Shown here one piece after another: positions 20,313 to 28,568 of a stretch of 64,000 nucleotides of DNA (the first letter of the stretch is position 1; the number at the start of each line of letters is the position of its first letter). The stretch covers positions 434,001 to 498,000 of the forward strand of contig NZ_BCZQ01000003.1 in the NCBI RefSeq assembly GCF_001598815.1. Direction: 5' to 3'. Both the position numbers and the translations under genes were made by a program. The notes beneath the pieces are model-generated. The model searched no databases. It was not told the origin of the DNA and saw only the letters and a program-made list of their open reading frames with translations. The stretch is from Sphingopyxis terrae subsp. terrae NBRC 15098 (GTDB taxonomy: Bacteria; Pseudomonadota; Alphaproteobacteria; Sphingomonadales; Sphingomonadaceae).

Positions 20313-20570
20313 ATGGCTCTGAAGTTCGAACTCGTTACCCCCGCCCGCCTCGAGCGGTCGAGCGACGTCTATATGGTCACCGTGCCGGGCAGCGAAGGCG
20401 ATTTCTCGGTGCTCGAAGGCCATGCGCCCTTCATGGCGACGTTGCGCAACGGCCCGCTGACCATCTATGCGACGAACGGCGCCCAGCCCGAAACGATCGA
20501 GGTCGAAGGCGGCTTTGCCGAAGTGAACGAAGCCGGCCTCACCGTCCTCGCCGAACATATCGCCGGCTGA
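20313..20570 (+). CDS. atpC: ATP synthase F1 epsilon subunit, short form
   Basis: 85 residues. The N-terminal beta-sandwich is complete ([37 protein letters not shown], here split across two strands; [16 protein letters not shown]). The C-terminal helical hairpin that makes ~135-residue epsilons inhibitory is missing, and the stop is followed at once by a strong terminator, so nothing further is encoded. It links gamma to the c-ring but should not give epsilon-type inhibition. Alphaproteobacteria commonly use a separate zeta inhibitor; that gene is not in the window. Confidence 0.93.
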   Translation: MALKFELVTPARLERSSDVYMVTVPGSEGDFSVLEGHAPFMATLRNGPLTIYATNGAQPETIEVEGGFAEVNEAGLTVLAEHIAG

Positions 20571-20594
20571 CGCCGCGCGTCGCTTGCCGGATCG

Positions 20595-20621
20595 AAAAGG
20601 GGCCTTGCGGCCCCTTTTTTT
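20595..20621 (+). terminator. Intrinsic terminator of the atp operon
   Basis: A 10-bp stem (20595-20604 with 20609-20618) with a TTGC tetraloop ends in seven T residues (20615-20621). It lies 25 bases after the atpC stop. The A-run on the left arm makes it potentially bidirectional, also ending transcription of the convergent Crp/Fnr gene at 20646. Confidence 0.93.
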
Positions 20622-20645
20622 GTCGGCGGTGCCGGGGCAGGTCGC

Positions 20646-21386
20646 CTAATCGCGCTGCGCCGCGAGGCGATCGAGCGCCGCGGGGTCGCGGATGGTGATG
20701 CGGTTGTAATCGATTGCGATCAGCCCCGCCTCCTCGAAACCGCGCAGCAGCTTGTTCACGCTCTGGCGCGTGACGCCGAGCATCGCGCCCAACTGCTCCT
20801 GCGGCAATCGCAAGCCCACGTCGGTCCCCTGTTCGCCCGCGATGCCGTGGATGCGCGCGAGGTCGGCGAGCGTCCACGCCATACGCTGGTCGAGCGATCC
20901 GAGCTGCTGGTCGTTGAGCAGCCGCAGGCTGTCACCCTGCCGCGCGCACATCAGCAGCGCGATGTCGCGCCACAGGATCGGATCGGCGTCGAGGATCGCG
21001 CGCAGCCCGGCGACCGGCAGATGCACCAGCGTCGTATCCATATGCGCGCGGTAGGCGAAGCGGATCGGCGGATCGTCGAGCAAGCGAACAAGCGCGAGCA
21101 CCTCGAACGGCCCCGACAGGCTGAGCACGAACTTGCGTCCGGCGGCGCTGCCGCGGCTGACCTCGACCCCGCCTGCCGCGATCACGAAAATGTCGCGTTG
21201 TTCGGGATCGCGCGCGAAGATTTCGGCGCCGCGCGGATAGTCGGCGGTGCGCGCGATGCGGGCAAGGTCGGCAAGCCGCGCCTCCGGCCAGGCAGCGAAG
21301 AGCGGGCAGCGGCGCAGCACGGCCAGCCGGTCGCCGTGCGCCGGCGCTGTGCCTTCCCCCACGCTTTCCCGCGACTGCGATGCCAT
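20646..21386 (-). CDS. Crp/Fnr-family transcriptional regulator
   Basis: 246 residues. A cyclic-nucleotide-binding-like beta-roll is at about residues 25-140 (PLFAAWPEARLADLARIA; AGGVEVSRGSAAGRKFVLSL), then a dimer helix and a C-terminal HTH_Crp domain with LPQEQLGAMLGVTRQSVNKLL. The N-terminal cysteine cluster of Fnr is absent, so it is not an Fe-S oxygen sensor. The segment GPFEVLALVRLLDDPP replaces the usual phosphate-binding cassette GExxxxxRRSA, so cAMP binding is doubtful. It is divergent from the DUF1254 gene with a 131-base shared promoter region and may regulate it. Confidence 0.88.
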   Translation of the reverse strand: MASQSRESVGEGTAPAHGDRLAVLRRCPLFAAWPEARLADLARIARTADYPRGAEIFARDPEQRDIFVIAAGGVEVSRGSAAGRKFVLSLSGPFEVLALVRLLDDPPIRFAYRAHMDTTLVHLPVAGLRAILDADPILWRDIALLMCARQGDSLRLLNDQQLGSLDQRMAWTLADLARIHGIAGEQGTDVGLRLPQEQLGAMLGVTRQSVNKLLRGFEEAGLIAIDYNRITIRDPAALDRLAAQRD

Positions 21387-21517
21387 GGCCTCTCCTCCCG
21401 CCGCGCATAGTAGGCTGCGGCGGCAATTTTCCTAACGAGATTGTCGCCCCGATGACAGACTGCGCCCGCCCGCCCCGCTACGGCGTCCATGCAAAGTGGA
21501 AAGAGGAGTGAGGTGCG

Positions 21518-22909
21518 ATGAAATATCTGTTGGCGCTGCTGGCGATGCTCGCGAGCACGCTGTCGGGCACGGCCGTGCAGGCGGCTCCGGCGAGCGAGGA
21601 GGAGGCCTATGAGATCGGCCTCGACGCCTATACCTATGGCTATCCGATGGTGCTGATGGACACGACCCGACGCGTCTCGACCAATGCCGGTGCGCCCGGA
21701 CGGCTGCGCGCGCCGATGAACGATTTCTCGCACATGCAGACCTATCCCGACGCGACCTTCAAGGATGTCGTGCGCCCCAACGCCGACACGCTCTATTCCT
21801 CGCTATGGTATGACGTGGGCAAGGAACCGCTCGTCCTGACGCTGCCGAAGACCGCCAGCCGCTATCATGTCGTGCCGATCATGGACATGTGGACCGAAGT
21901 GTTCGCATCGCTGGGTACGCGCACGACCGGCAACGACGGCGGTACCGTCGCGCTGGTCGGTCCGCATTGGCAGGGCAAGCTGCCCCAGGGCATGCGGATG
22001 GTGCGCAGCCCGACCGACATGGGGTGGATCATCGGGCGCATCCAAACCAACGGCCCCGCCGATTACGACCATGTCCACCGCCTGCAGGCAGGCTATGATG
22101 CTGCGCCGCTGTCGCAATGGGGCAAACCGCGCGCCGCCACGATGCCGACGGTCGACAGCAGCGTCGACATGAAGACGCCGCCGGTGGTCCAGGTCGCACA
22201 GATGACGCCCGGCGCCTTTTTCGCGCGCTTCGCCGAGGTGATGAAGCGCAATCCGCCGCACGCGACCGATTACGCGATCCTGCTGCGCATGGAGCGCGTG
22301 GGGCTGGTTCCGGGGCAGGATTTCGACCTCGCAAAGGCCGATCCGGCGGTCCAGCGCGGCCTGACGCGCGCCGCGGCCGACGCCTATCAGCGGATGCTCG
22401 ATCGCCGTAAACGGCTGGCGCTGACGCGCAACAATTGGGTCGCGCTGGGCAATGCGCTGGGCGTTTATGGCAATGACTATCTGCAACGCGCCTTCGTTGC
22501 CTATGCCGGGCTGGGTGCGCTGCCGCCCGAGGAAGCCATCTACCCGATGGCGCCGCTCGACAGCGAGGGCAAGCCGCTGACCGGTGCCGCACGCTATGTG
22601 CTGCATTTCGACAAGGACCAGCTTCCGCCCGCCGACGCCTTCTGGTCGCTGACCATGTATGGCGAAGATCAGTTCTTCGTCGACAATCCGATCGACCGCT
22701 ATGCGATCGGCGATCGCGACAAGCTGGCGTTCAATGCCGACGGATCGCTCGACCTCTATATCCAGAAGGATGACCCCGGCGCCGACAAACAGGCCAACTG
22801 GCTGCCCGCCCCCGCCGGGTCCTTTTCGATGAACCTGCGCCTCTACCTGCCCGAGCGCGCGGCCCGCGAAGGCCGCTGGACGCCGCCCGCAATCAAGCGG
22901 CTGCCCTGA
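21518..22909 (+). CDS. DUF1254/DUF1214 protein, exported
   Basis: 463 residues. A Sec signal peptide (MKYLLALLAMLASTLSG, cleavage after VQA) is followed by DUF1254 (EIGLDAYTYGYPMVLMDTTRR; FKDVVRPNADTLYSSLWYDV split) and the C-terminal DUF1214 (ADAFWSLTMYGEDQFFVDNP; YLPERAAREGRWTPP). These paired domains form a periplasmic protein family of unknown function found in many proteobacteria. The ribosome site GAGGAG lies upstream. Divergent from a Crp/Fnr-type regulator, which is the likely controller. Confidence 0.88.
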   Translation: MKYLLALLAMLASTLSGTAVQAAPASEEEAYEIGLDAYTYGYPMVLMDTTRRVSTNAGAPGRLRAPMNDFSHMQTYPDATFKDVVRPNADTLYSSLWYDVGKEPLVLTLPKTASRYHVVPIMDMWTEVFASLGTRTTGNDGGTVALVGPHWQGKLPQGMRMVRSPTDMGWIIGRIQTNGPADYDHVHRLQAGYDAAPLSQWGKPRAATMPTVDSSVDMKTPPVVQVAQMTPGAFFARFAEVMKRNPPHATDYAILLRMERVGLVPGQDFDLAKADPAVQRGLTRAAADAYQRMLDRRKRLALTRNNWVALGNALGVYGNDYLQRAFVAYAGLGALPPEEAIYPMAPLDSEGKPLTGAARYVLHFDKDQLPPADAFWSLTMYGEDQFFVDNPIDRYAIGDRDKLAFNADGSLDLYIQKDDPGADKQANWLPAPAGSFSMNLRLYLPERAAREGRWTPPAIKRLP

Positions 22910-22951
22910 AGCGAGTTGAGGTAACGCGAAGCGGGTCTGCCGCGCCGACGG

Positions 22952-24136
22952 CTATTTGTCGACGACGAGGCAGGCCTGTCCGCTCTTCTGGAGCGTGGCG
23001 CAAAAGCCTTGGGCGTCGGCGCGGGTCGTAAAGCCGGTGGCGTGAAGGCGCGTGACCGACCCCGCCTTGACATAGGCGGGGGTCTGGGCCGCAACGGCGG
23101 GATATTTGCGCGCCAGCGCCGCCCACAATTTCTTCGCGTTGCCATCAACCGCAAAGGCGCCGAGCTGTGCGCGCCAGGGGCCGGCAGTTGCGGCGCGCAC
23201 CGGCGCGGGCTTGGGCGCGGCATCGGGCGTCGCCGCCGGTTCGACGCGGATACGCTTGGGCGCCGGAGCCGCGGCCGGGGTTGCCGGCAGCGGGCCCGCC
23301 AGCGGCGGCGCAGCATAGCTGGTCCCCGGCTTGGCGGCGGCCGTCGCGGCGACGGCATCGGCGGTCGCTTCGCTCGCGGCGGTGGCGGCGTCGCGCGCCT
23401 TGGCGGGCTTCGTGGCGGAGGGCTGCGGCTCGATGAGCGGCGGCGGCGTATAGCTCGCGCCCGGTTCGGAGGCCGGCAGGCTGGCGGTGCGGATCGTCGG
23501 CGCGGGCGCTGCATCGGGCGCCGGGGCGCCAGCACTGACCGCCGCGAGCCGCGCGCGCGTTTCGTCCTTTTCCATCTGCGGCAGCATCGCCAGCCCGCGC
23601 TGGCGCTGATCGAGGGGGACGAGCTGGTCGAGCTGGACCAGGCGCGCCGAAGCGACGGTCAGTCCGGCGTCGCTCGCGCGCTTGGTCAACGCGTAGCTGC
23701 GCGGCCAGTCCTTGGCGATGAGGTCGCCGTTGAACAGCGCGGTGCCGAGCACATATTGCGCACGCGGTTCGCCGCGTTCGGCCGAGCGGATGATATAGGG
23801 CATGGCTTCCTTTTGCCGCCCGGCGGTGAAGATGACGAGGCCGAGATTATCCTCGGCCTGCAGATGGCCCTGTTTTGCGGCGCGGCGATACCAGCTTTCG
23901 GCCTGCGTCAGATCGACGGGCACGCCGCGCCCGAGCTTGTACGCCTGCCCCAGATTGAACTGCGCATCGGCATCGCCGGCGAGCGCCAGCGGCCGCCATT
24001 CGGCCACCGCCTTCGCGAAATCGCCAGCCTGCCACGCATCGACGCCATCCTTGACATCGGCTTGGGCGGGCATCGCGAGCGCAAGGGCCGAAGCGATCGG
24101 AAGCGCGAGGCGCAGCGCGGTGCGAAATGAACGCAT
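22952..24136 (-). CDS. Exported Sel1-repeat and SPOR-domain protein
   Basis: 394 residues. The start at MRSFRTALRLALPIASALAL gives a clear Sec signal ending PAQA|DVKDG; the frame is open for 22 more codons without a ribosome site. Residues about 30-160 contain Sel1-like repeats (DAQFNLGQAYKLGRGVPVDL; AESWYRRAAKQGHLQAEDNL). A long Pro/Ala-rich linker (about 200-310) leads to a C-terminal SPOR domain (WRAQLGAFAVDGNAKKLW ... ADAQGFCATLQKSGQACLVV). SPOR domains bind denuded septal peptidoglycan, so a role in division or cell-wall remodelling is likely. Divergent from the ParA/RHH/SPOR operon. Confidence 0.85.
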   Translation of the reverse strand: MRSFRTALRLALPIASALALAMPAQADVKDGVDAWQAGDFAKAVAEWRPLALAGDADAQFNLGQAYKLGRGVPVDLTQAESWYRRAAKQGHLQAEDNLGLVIFTAGRQKEAMPYIIRSAERGEPRAQYVLGTALFNGDLIAKDWPRSYALTKRASDAGLTVASARLVQLDQLVPLDQRQRGLAMLPQMEKDETRARLAAVSAGAPAPDAAPAPTIRTASLPASEPGASYTPPPLIEPQPSATKPAKARDAATAASEATADAVAATAAAKPGTSYAAPPLAGPLPATPAAAPAPKRIRVEPAATPDAAPKPAPVRAATAGPWRAQLGAFAVDGNAKKLWAALARKYPAVAAQTPAYVKAGSVTRLHATGFTTRADAQGFCATLQKSGQACLVVDK

Positions 24137-24326
24137 CTTATTCTCCAATGACTTGCGCCGCACCGGGCGGGCGGCAGTCGCGGGAGCCGGTCCTAGCCCC
24201 AAATGGCTAACAGCCCCTTAGCATAGGGGCCGGGCGGACCGAAGTTGCCCCGCTTCGGTACAGGTCGTTGCTGACGCCTTGTTAACCTTGTTTCTGCGCA
24301 ATTCGTTCACCTTCTTTTTATCATCG

Positions 24327-24341
24327 TTAACCCAATTTTAG
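24327..24341 (+). promoter_or_regulatory. CtrA-like box upstream of the ParA gene
   Basis: TTAA-N7-TTAG at 24327-24341 matches seven of eight positions of the CtrA consensus TTAA-N7-TTAA. It lies 54 bases before the ParA start, a normal distance for an activator. Another TTAACC lies at 24282. The surrounding gap (24137-24394) is clearly more AT-rich than the coding DNA around it and holds the divergent promoters of the two operons. Confidence 0.4.
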
Positions 24342-24394
24342 CTCCCTGCATGGCATTCCCCCGCCAATTCGTTGATTTTATCAGGGGGACAGCA

Positions 24395-25117
24395 GTGCGC
24401 GTTCTGGCATTGGCTTCACAAAAGGGCGGGTCGGGCAAGACGACCCTGTCGGGGCATCTGGCGGTGCAGGCCCAGCTTGCAGGCGCCGGTCCGGTCGTCC
24501 TGATCGACATCGATCCGCAGGGTTCGCTGGCCGACTGGTGGAACGAACGCGAGACCGATCTGCCGGCCTTTGCGCAAACGACGGTCGCGCGGCTGGCCTC
24601 CGATCTCGAGATTTTGCGCCAGCAGGGCTTCAAGCTCGCGGTCATCGACACCCCGCCCGCGATCACTATGGCAATCCAGAGCGTGATTTCGGTCGCCGAA
24701 CTGATCGTCGTCCCGACGCGTCCGAGCCCGCACGACCTGCGCGCCGTCGGTGCCACCGTCGACCTGTGCGAACGCGCGGGCAAGCCGCTGGTGTTCGTCG
24801 TCAACGCGGCAACCCCGAAAGCCAAGATCACCAGCGAAGCGGCGGTTGCGCTGTCGCAGCACGGCACCGTCGCGCCGGTGACGCTACACCATCGCACCGA
24901 TTATGCGGCTTCGATGATCGATGGCCGCACGGTGATGGAGGTCGATCCGAACAGCCGTTCGGCCGACGAGATCCGCCAGCTTTGGACCTACATCAACGAC
25001 CGGCTGGAAAAGAATTTCCGCCGCACCGTCTTCTCCGCTCCGATGCCGGCACAGCCCGGCTACGGCACCGTCCGCCCGATGGGCGGCGGTTTCGGCCGCC
25101 GCATGGCCGGCCAGTGA
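24395..25117 (+). CDS. ParA/MinD-family ATPase
   Basis: 240 residues. It starts with GTG 24395 (VRVLALASQKGGSGKTTL), seven bases after AGGGGG; an upstream ATG in frame has no ribosome site and would add 15 unusual residues. The deviant Walker A is KGGSGKTT with the signature Lys, the A' motif is DIDPQGSLADWW, and Walker B is VIDTPPA. The C-terminal ~40 residues (FSAPMPAQPGYGTVRPMGGG) are a Gly/Pro tail beyond the fold. ParA ATPases use the nucleoid as a matrix to position cargo. There is no parB or parS beside it, so it is not the chromosome-partition ParA. Confidence 0.9.
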   Translation: MRVLALASQKGGSGKTTLSGHLAVQAQLAGAGPVVLIDIDPQGSLADWWNERETDLPAFAQTTVARLASDLEILRQQGFKLAVIDTPPAITMAIQSVISVAELIVVPTRPSPHDLRAVGATVDLCERAGKPLVFVVNAATPKAKITSEAAVALSQHGTVAPVTLHHRTDYAASMIDGRTVMEVDPNSRSADEIRQLWTYINDRLEKNFRRTVFSAPMPAQPGYGTVRPMGGGFGRRMAGQ

Positions 25118-25134
25118 ACGGGGGAGTAGAAAAA

Positions 25135-25851
25135 ATGGGCGAACCCAAACCCCTCGCATCGCTGAGCGCCGGACTACTGGCCCGCAAGGGCGCTGCACGG
25201 CCTGCCATGCGCCGCCAGCCGCTCGGCAGCGGCCCGGCAGCGACCTTCGGTCAGCAGGGCTATGACGATCTGGGCTGGAACGACATGGGCTATGATGTCG
25301 ACCCGCAGCAGTCGTCGGAACCGGCACGCATGGTCGATCTGAAGCCGCTGCTCGCCGGATCGGTGCTCGATCATAATGCCGCCGCCGAACATGCGGTCGA
25401 CGCCAGCACCGGCCACGAACTGATCACCGAAGAAGCGGCCGACCTGGCGCCCGCCGACATGGCGCCGCTCGATCCGACGCCGGTCGATCTGACGGGCGCG
25501 CCCGCGGCCGACTTTGCTCCCGAAGCAGTCGAAGTTCCCGAAATCGTTCGCCAGCAGGAATCGCTGATCGAGCGCGTCGCGGCCGTCGCCCGCAAGGTCG
25601 AGGCGCGGCCCGAACCCAAGGCGAAGAAGGACAAGGCGCCGCGAACGCAGCGCGCCCGCGAAAAGGCGGCGTTCACGCTCCGCCTCGACGCCGAACGCCA
25701 TCTGCGCCTGCGGCTTGCAAGTGCGGTGACGAACCGGTCGGCGCAGACGATCCTGACCGAACTGCTCGACGATTATCTGTCGGCCTTGCCCGAAATCGAC
25801 GCGATGGCGAGCCGCCTGCCCGCCGCGCGCCCGCTGCGCAAGTCGGCCTGA
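25135..25851 (+). CDS. Uncharacterised protein with disordered N-terminus and C-terminal ribbon-helix-helix-like segment
   Basis: 238 residues. GGGGGAG precedes the ATG, which lies 17 bases after the ParA gene. Residues 1-165 are low complexity: an N-terminal LASLSAGLLARKGAARPAMR basic stretch, then an acidic Ala/Asp/Pro-rich part and a Lys-rich linker. Residues about 173-217 (FTLRLDAERHLRLRLASAVT; SAQTILTELLDDYL) have the beta-helix-helix pattern of RHH/CopG domains. Being partnered with a ParA, it is plausibly the ATPase-stimulating adaptor or DNA/cargo-binding partner, as RHH proteins are in plasmid type Ib partition. This is inference from pattern and position. Confidence 0.7.
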   Translation: MGEPKPLASLSAGLLARKGAARPAMRRQPLGSGPAATFGQQGYDDLGWNDMGYDVDPQQSSEPARMVDLKPLLAGSVLDHNAAAEHAVDASTGHELITEEAADLAPADMAPLDPTPVDLTGAPAADFAPEAVEVPEIVRQQESLIERVAAVARKVEARPEPKAKKDKAPRTQRAREKAAFTLRLDAERHLRLRLASAVTNRSAQTILTELLDDYLSALPEIDAMASRLPAARPLRKSA

Positions 25852-25878
25852 TCCGGACCAGATAAAGGGGGACCTGAC

Positions 25879-27282
25879 ATGAACCGCAACATGCTGATGA
25901 AGCTGGCCGTTTCGGGCTTTGTCCTGGGCGTTACCACGACCGGGTGCGCCGCACCCGGCAAGGTCGCCGCGGGGCCGAACGATGCCGCGGGCAAGCCCGA
26001 GGTTGCCGCCGCGTCGGCCGAGAAGGCGCGTGCCGCCCTTGAGGACGGCAAGGTCAGCAAGGCGGTCGGTCTTGCCGAAGCCGCGGTCGCGGCAAGCCCG
26101 CGCGACGGCCATTACCGCGCGCTGCTCGGCCAGGCCTATCTGAACGACGGACGCTTCGCCTCGGCGACCGACGCCCTGTCGGAAGCGATGGAGCTGGGCG
26201 TCAAGGACAGCAACACGGTGCTGGCGATGACGCTGGCGCACATCGCGCAGGGCAAGACGTCGCAGGCGGTGTCGCTGCTCAAGGAAAATTTCGATACCGT
26301 TCCGGCCCCCGATCTCGGCCTCGCGCTCGCGCTGGCCGGTGACACCGAATCGGCGATCTATATCCTGACCGAAGCCGCGCGCGCCGAAGGCGCGACCGCG
26401 CGCACGCGGCAGAATCTGGCGCTGGCGCTTGCCCTGTCGGGCCGCTGGGCGCAGGCGCGCATCGTCGCGTCGCAGGATCTGTCGCTCGCGAAGGTGGAAA
26501 CGCGCATGGCCGAATGGTCGAAACTGGCCGAACAGCCCAACTCTCAACTTCGCGTCGCGAGCCTGATCGGCACGACGCCGCAACAGGATGCTGGGATGCC
26601 GGTGCGCCTTGCGCTCAGCAATTTCGCCGGTACGCAGATGGCCGCCGCCGACACCGCGCCGGCCACCGACGCCCCGGTTCTGGCGAGCGCCGATCCCGCG
26701 CCGGTCGATCAGTTTGCGCCGCCGCCGCCGCTGCTCGCCAGTGCCGACAGCGCTATCCGCACGGTCGAACTGCCGATGCCGCAACGCGACGCCAATGGCG
26801 TCGTGCCCGTCACCGATCTGCCGCAGCCCAAGGCCGCGCCGGTCATCATGGCCGACGCCAAGCCCTATCGCGCCGCACCGCGCGTCGCGGGCGATTATGT
26901 TCGCAAGCCCTCGCCCGAAGCGAAGGAACTGGTCGCCAAGGTCATGCCGCGCGTCGCCGCTTTCGATGCCGCCAAGCCGCAGGGCTGGGCCGTCCAGCTC
27001 GGCGCCTATGACAGCCTGGGCATCGCCAAGGAAAAATGGGGCGTGCTGAAAAAGCGCAACGGCGTGCTGGCCGCATATCCGGCTTCGAGCCATTCGGCGG
27101 TCGTCGATGGCCGCACTTTCTTCCGCCTGACGGTGAACGGACTCGGCTCGCGCGCCGACGCCGTGAAGCTGTGCAGCAGCCTCAAGGCCCAGGGCCAGAG
27201 CTGCTTCGTCCGCGAAATGGGCGGCAGCGAGGCGATCCAGTGGGCATCGGCGGGCAAGCCGGTGCGCATGGCCGCGCGCTGA
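25879..27282 (+). CDS. TPR lipoprotein-like protein with SPOR domain
   Basis: 467 residues. The N-terminus MLMKLAVSGFVLGVTTTGC looks like a lipoprotein signal with Cys near position 23, although TTG before the Cys is an imperfect lipobox. TPR repeats occupy about 45-200 (KAVGLAEAAVAASPRDGHYR; LLGQAYLNDGRFASATDALS). A Pro/Ala-rich linker follows, then a SPOR domain at about 370-450 (GWAVQLGAYDSLGIAKEKW; RADAVKLCSSLKAQGQSC). It lies 27 bases after the RHH-like gene and is probably cotranscribed with the ParA ATPase. It likely acts at the septum or envelope. Confidence 0.83.
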   Translation: MNRNMLMKLAVSGFVLGVTTTGCAAPGKVAAGPNDAAGKPEVAAASAEKARAALEDGKVSKAVGLAEAAVAASPRDGHYRALLGQAYLNDGRFASATDALSEAMELGVKDSNTVLAMTLAHIAQGKTSQAVSLLKENFDTVPAPDLGLALALAGDTESAIYILTEAARAEGATARTRQNLALALALSGRWAQARIVASQDLSLAKVETRMAEWSKLAEQPNSQLRVASLIGTTPQQDAGMPVRLALSNFAGTQMAAADTAPATDAPVLASADPAPVDQFAPPPPLLASADSAIRTVELPMPQRDANGVVPVTDLPQPKAAPVIMADAKPYRAAPRVAGDYVRKPSPEAKELVAKVMPRVAAFDAAKPQGWAVQLGAYDSLGIAKEKWGVLKKRNGVLAAYPASSHSAVVDGRTFFRLTVNGLGSRADAVKLCSSLKAQGQSCFVREMGGSEAIQWASAGKPVRMAAR

Positions 27283-27292
27283 ACAAAGTTTG

Positions 27293-27356
27293 CCCCTTCC
27301 ACCAGAGGAAGGGGTTGAGGGGGGAAAGGGGCGTAGCCGGGGGGCCGCGCCCCTTT
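27293..27356. repeat. Two hairpins between convergent genes
   Basis: CCCCTTCC (27293-27300) pairs with GGAAGGGG (27307-27314) around ACCAGA. AAAGGGGCG (27325-27333) pairs with CGCCCCTTT (27348-27356). Together they fill most of the 111-base gap between the TPR/SPOR gene and the convergent winged-helix gene and may end transcription in both directions, although only short T-tracts are present. Confidence 0.55.
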
Positions 27357-27393
27357 CGCGTTTGAAGGCCCTCTCCCCTGGGCGCGCCGACGC

Positions 27394-28407
27394 CTATTCG
27401 TCGAGCGCCTCGAAATAGCGCGCCATCGCCTCGTTCGCGCCGTCGGACAGCGCGATGAAGATGCGCCGCCCGTCCTGCGGATCGGCTTCGCGCAGGAAAA
27501 TCCCCGCATCGGTCATCGTCTTGATCCAGCGCAGCGCCGTCGTCGCGGGGACCGCGGCGGCGATGCACAAGCTCGACACCGACACCGGCTGCCGCTCGAG
27601 CCGCGCCGCATAGAGATCGAGCAGCATGTCCCAGGCGGGATCGGCGAACAGATCGGCGGCGAAATATTGCTCGCGCATCCGGCGCTGGCGCAGCATGTGG
27701 CGCACCGCCTTGGCGCGCTGACGGTCGCGGGTGCGCTCTTCGGGTTCGAAACTGCGCGGCATCACCGAAAAATCGCGCGTCGGCGCGCGCACGCCGGCGT
27801 CATAGCCGACGATGCCGCCACCCGGGCGCGGCGCCCCCGCCAGTCCCGGCTGCCCCGCGAGTTCGCCCAGCAGACGCGAAATGCGCGCCACCTCATCCTG
27901 CAACCGGTCGATCCGCTCCATCGCCTCGTCGCGCGAAATATCGTGGACGGCGAGCCGCGCCGACGGGCGCGCTGCGGCAAGCGCGACGAGGCGTTCGGCG
28001 GGGTCGGCATCGACCAGCCATTGGGTGCGCAAAGCGTCAGGCACGGCAGCAGCGACGCGATCGAGCGCGGCAAGCGTCGTTTCGCAGACAAGGCCGCATT
28101 GCCGTTCGGCCGCCGCCGCCATCAGGTCGGCGAAGGTTTCGCTCTCGATCGCCTCCGCTCCGGCGATCCACAATATGTCGGCGGCGATCATCGCGCGCAG
28201 ATGCCCCGCGGCGCGCATCGACGGCACCGCCGCGACAAGCCGCACCCCCGCGACACGGTCAACGTCGGGACAGGCCGCATCGCAGCCGACAAAAAGCAGG
28301 CGCGCCGGCGCCCCTTCGTCGCGCGGCGCCGACCATGCCGTCCGCGTTTCGTTCAGCCCTAAAGGAAAGACCGGTTTCGCCGGTCGCATATCGATCATCT
28401 GTTCCAT
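27394..28407 (-). CDS. MarR-like winged-helix protein with receiver-like N-terminal domain
   Basis: 337 residues. The C-terminal ~110 residues look like a MarR-type winged helix (MLLDLYAARLERQPVSVSSL; AAAVPATTALRWIKTMTDAG; DPQDGRRIFIALSDGANEAM). Residues about 35-150 alternate hydrophobic strands and helices (RLLFVGCDAACPDVDRV; ILWIAGAEAIESETFADLM; CGLVCETTLAALDRVAAAVP), resembling a receiver domain without the usual phospho-acceptor Asp. A basic linker (EERTRDRQRAKAVRHMLRQR) joins the halves. It is presumably a DNA-binding regulator; targets are unknown. It convergently faces the TPR/SPOR gene. Confidence 0.7.
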   Translation of the reverse strand: MEQMIDMRPAKPVFPLGLNETRTAWSAPRDEGAPARLLFVGCDAACPDVDRVAGVRLVAAVPSMRAAGHLRAMIAADILWIAGAEAIESETFADLMAAAAERQCGLVCETTLAALDRVAAAVPDALRTQWLVDADPAERLVALAAARPSARLAVHDISRDEAMERIDRLQDEVARISRLLGELAGQPGLAGAPRPGGGIVGYDAGVRAPTRDFSVMPRSFEPEERTRDRQRAKAVRHMLRQRRMREQYFAADLFADPAWDMLLDLYAARLERQPVSVSSLCIAAAVPATTALRWIKTMTDAGIFLREADPQDGRRIFIALSDGANEAMARYFEALDE

Positions 28408-28568
28408 TTCGACGCCCTTCCCTGTCGCCCTGGTCCATCGCGGTACAACTATGCCGTCACAGCGGCTCTATTCACCTTTTGTTCGTTCCCATTTGCCGCC
28501 GAAACGGACCCAAGCACAACGATAGCCTGAGTCGACGCGCGCCGACGGACGGGAAGAAGGTCCGATCT

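Noticed and set aside
24395..25851. Chromosome-partition parAB locus
   Set aside because: The partner lacks ParB/Srx and HTH motifs and no parS-like 16-mer was seen nearby; it is an orphan ParA-type system.
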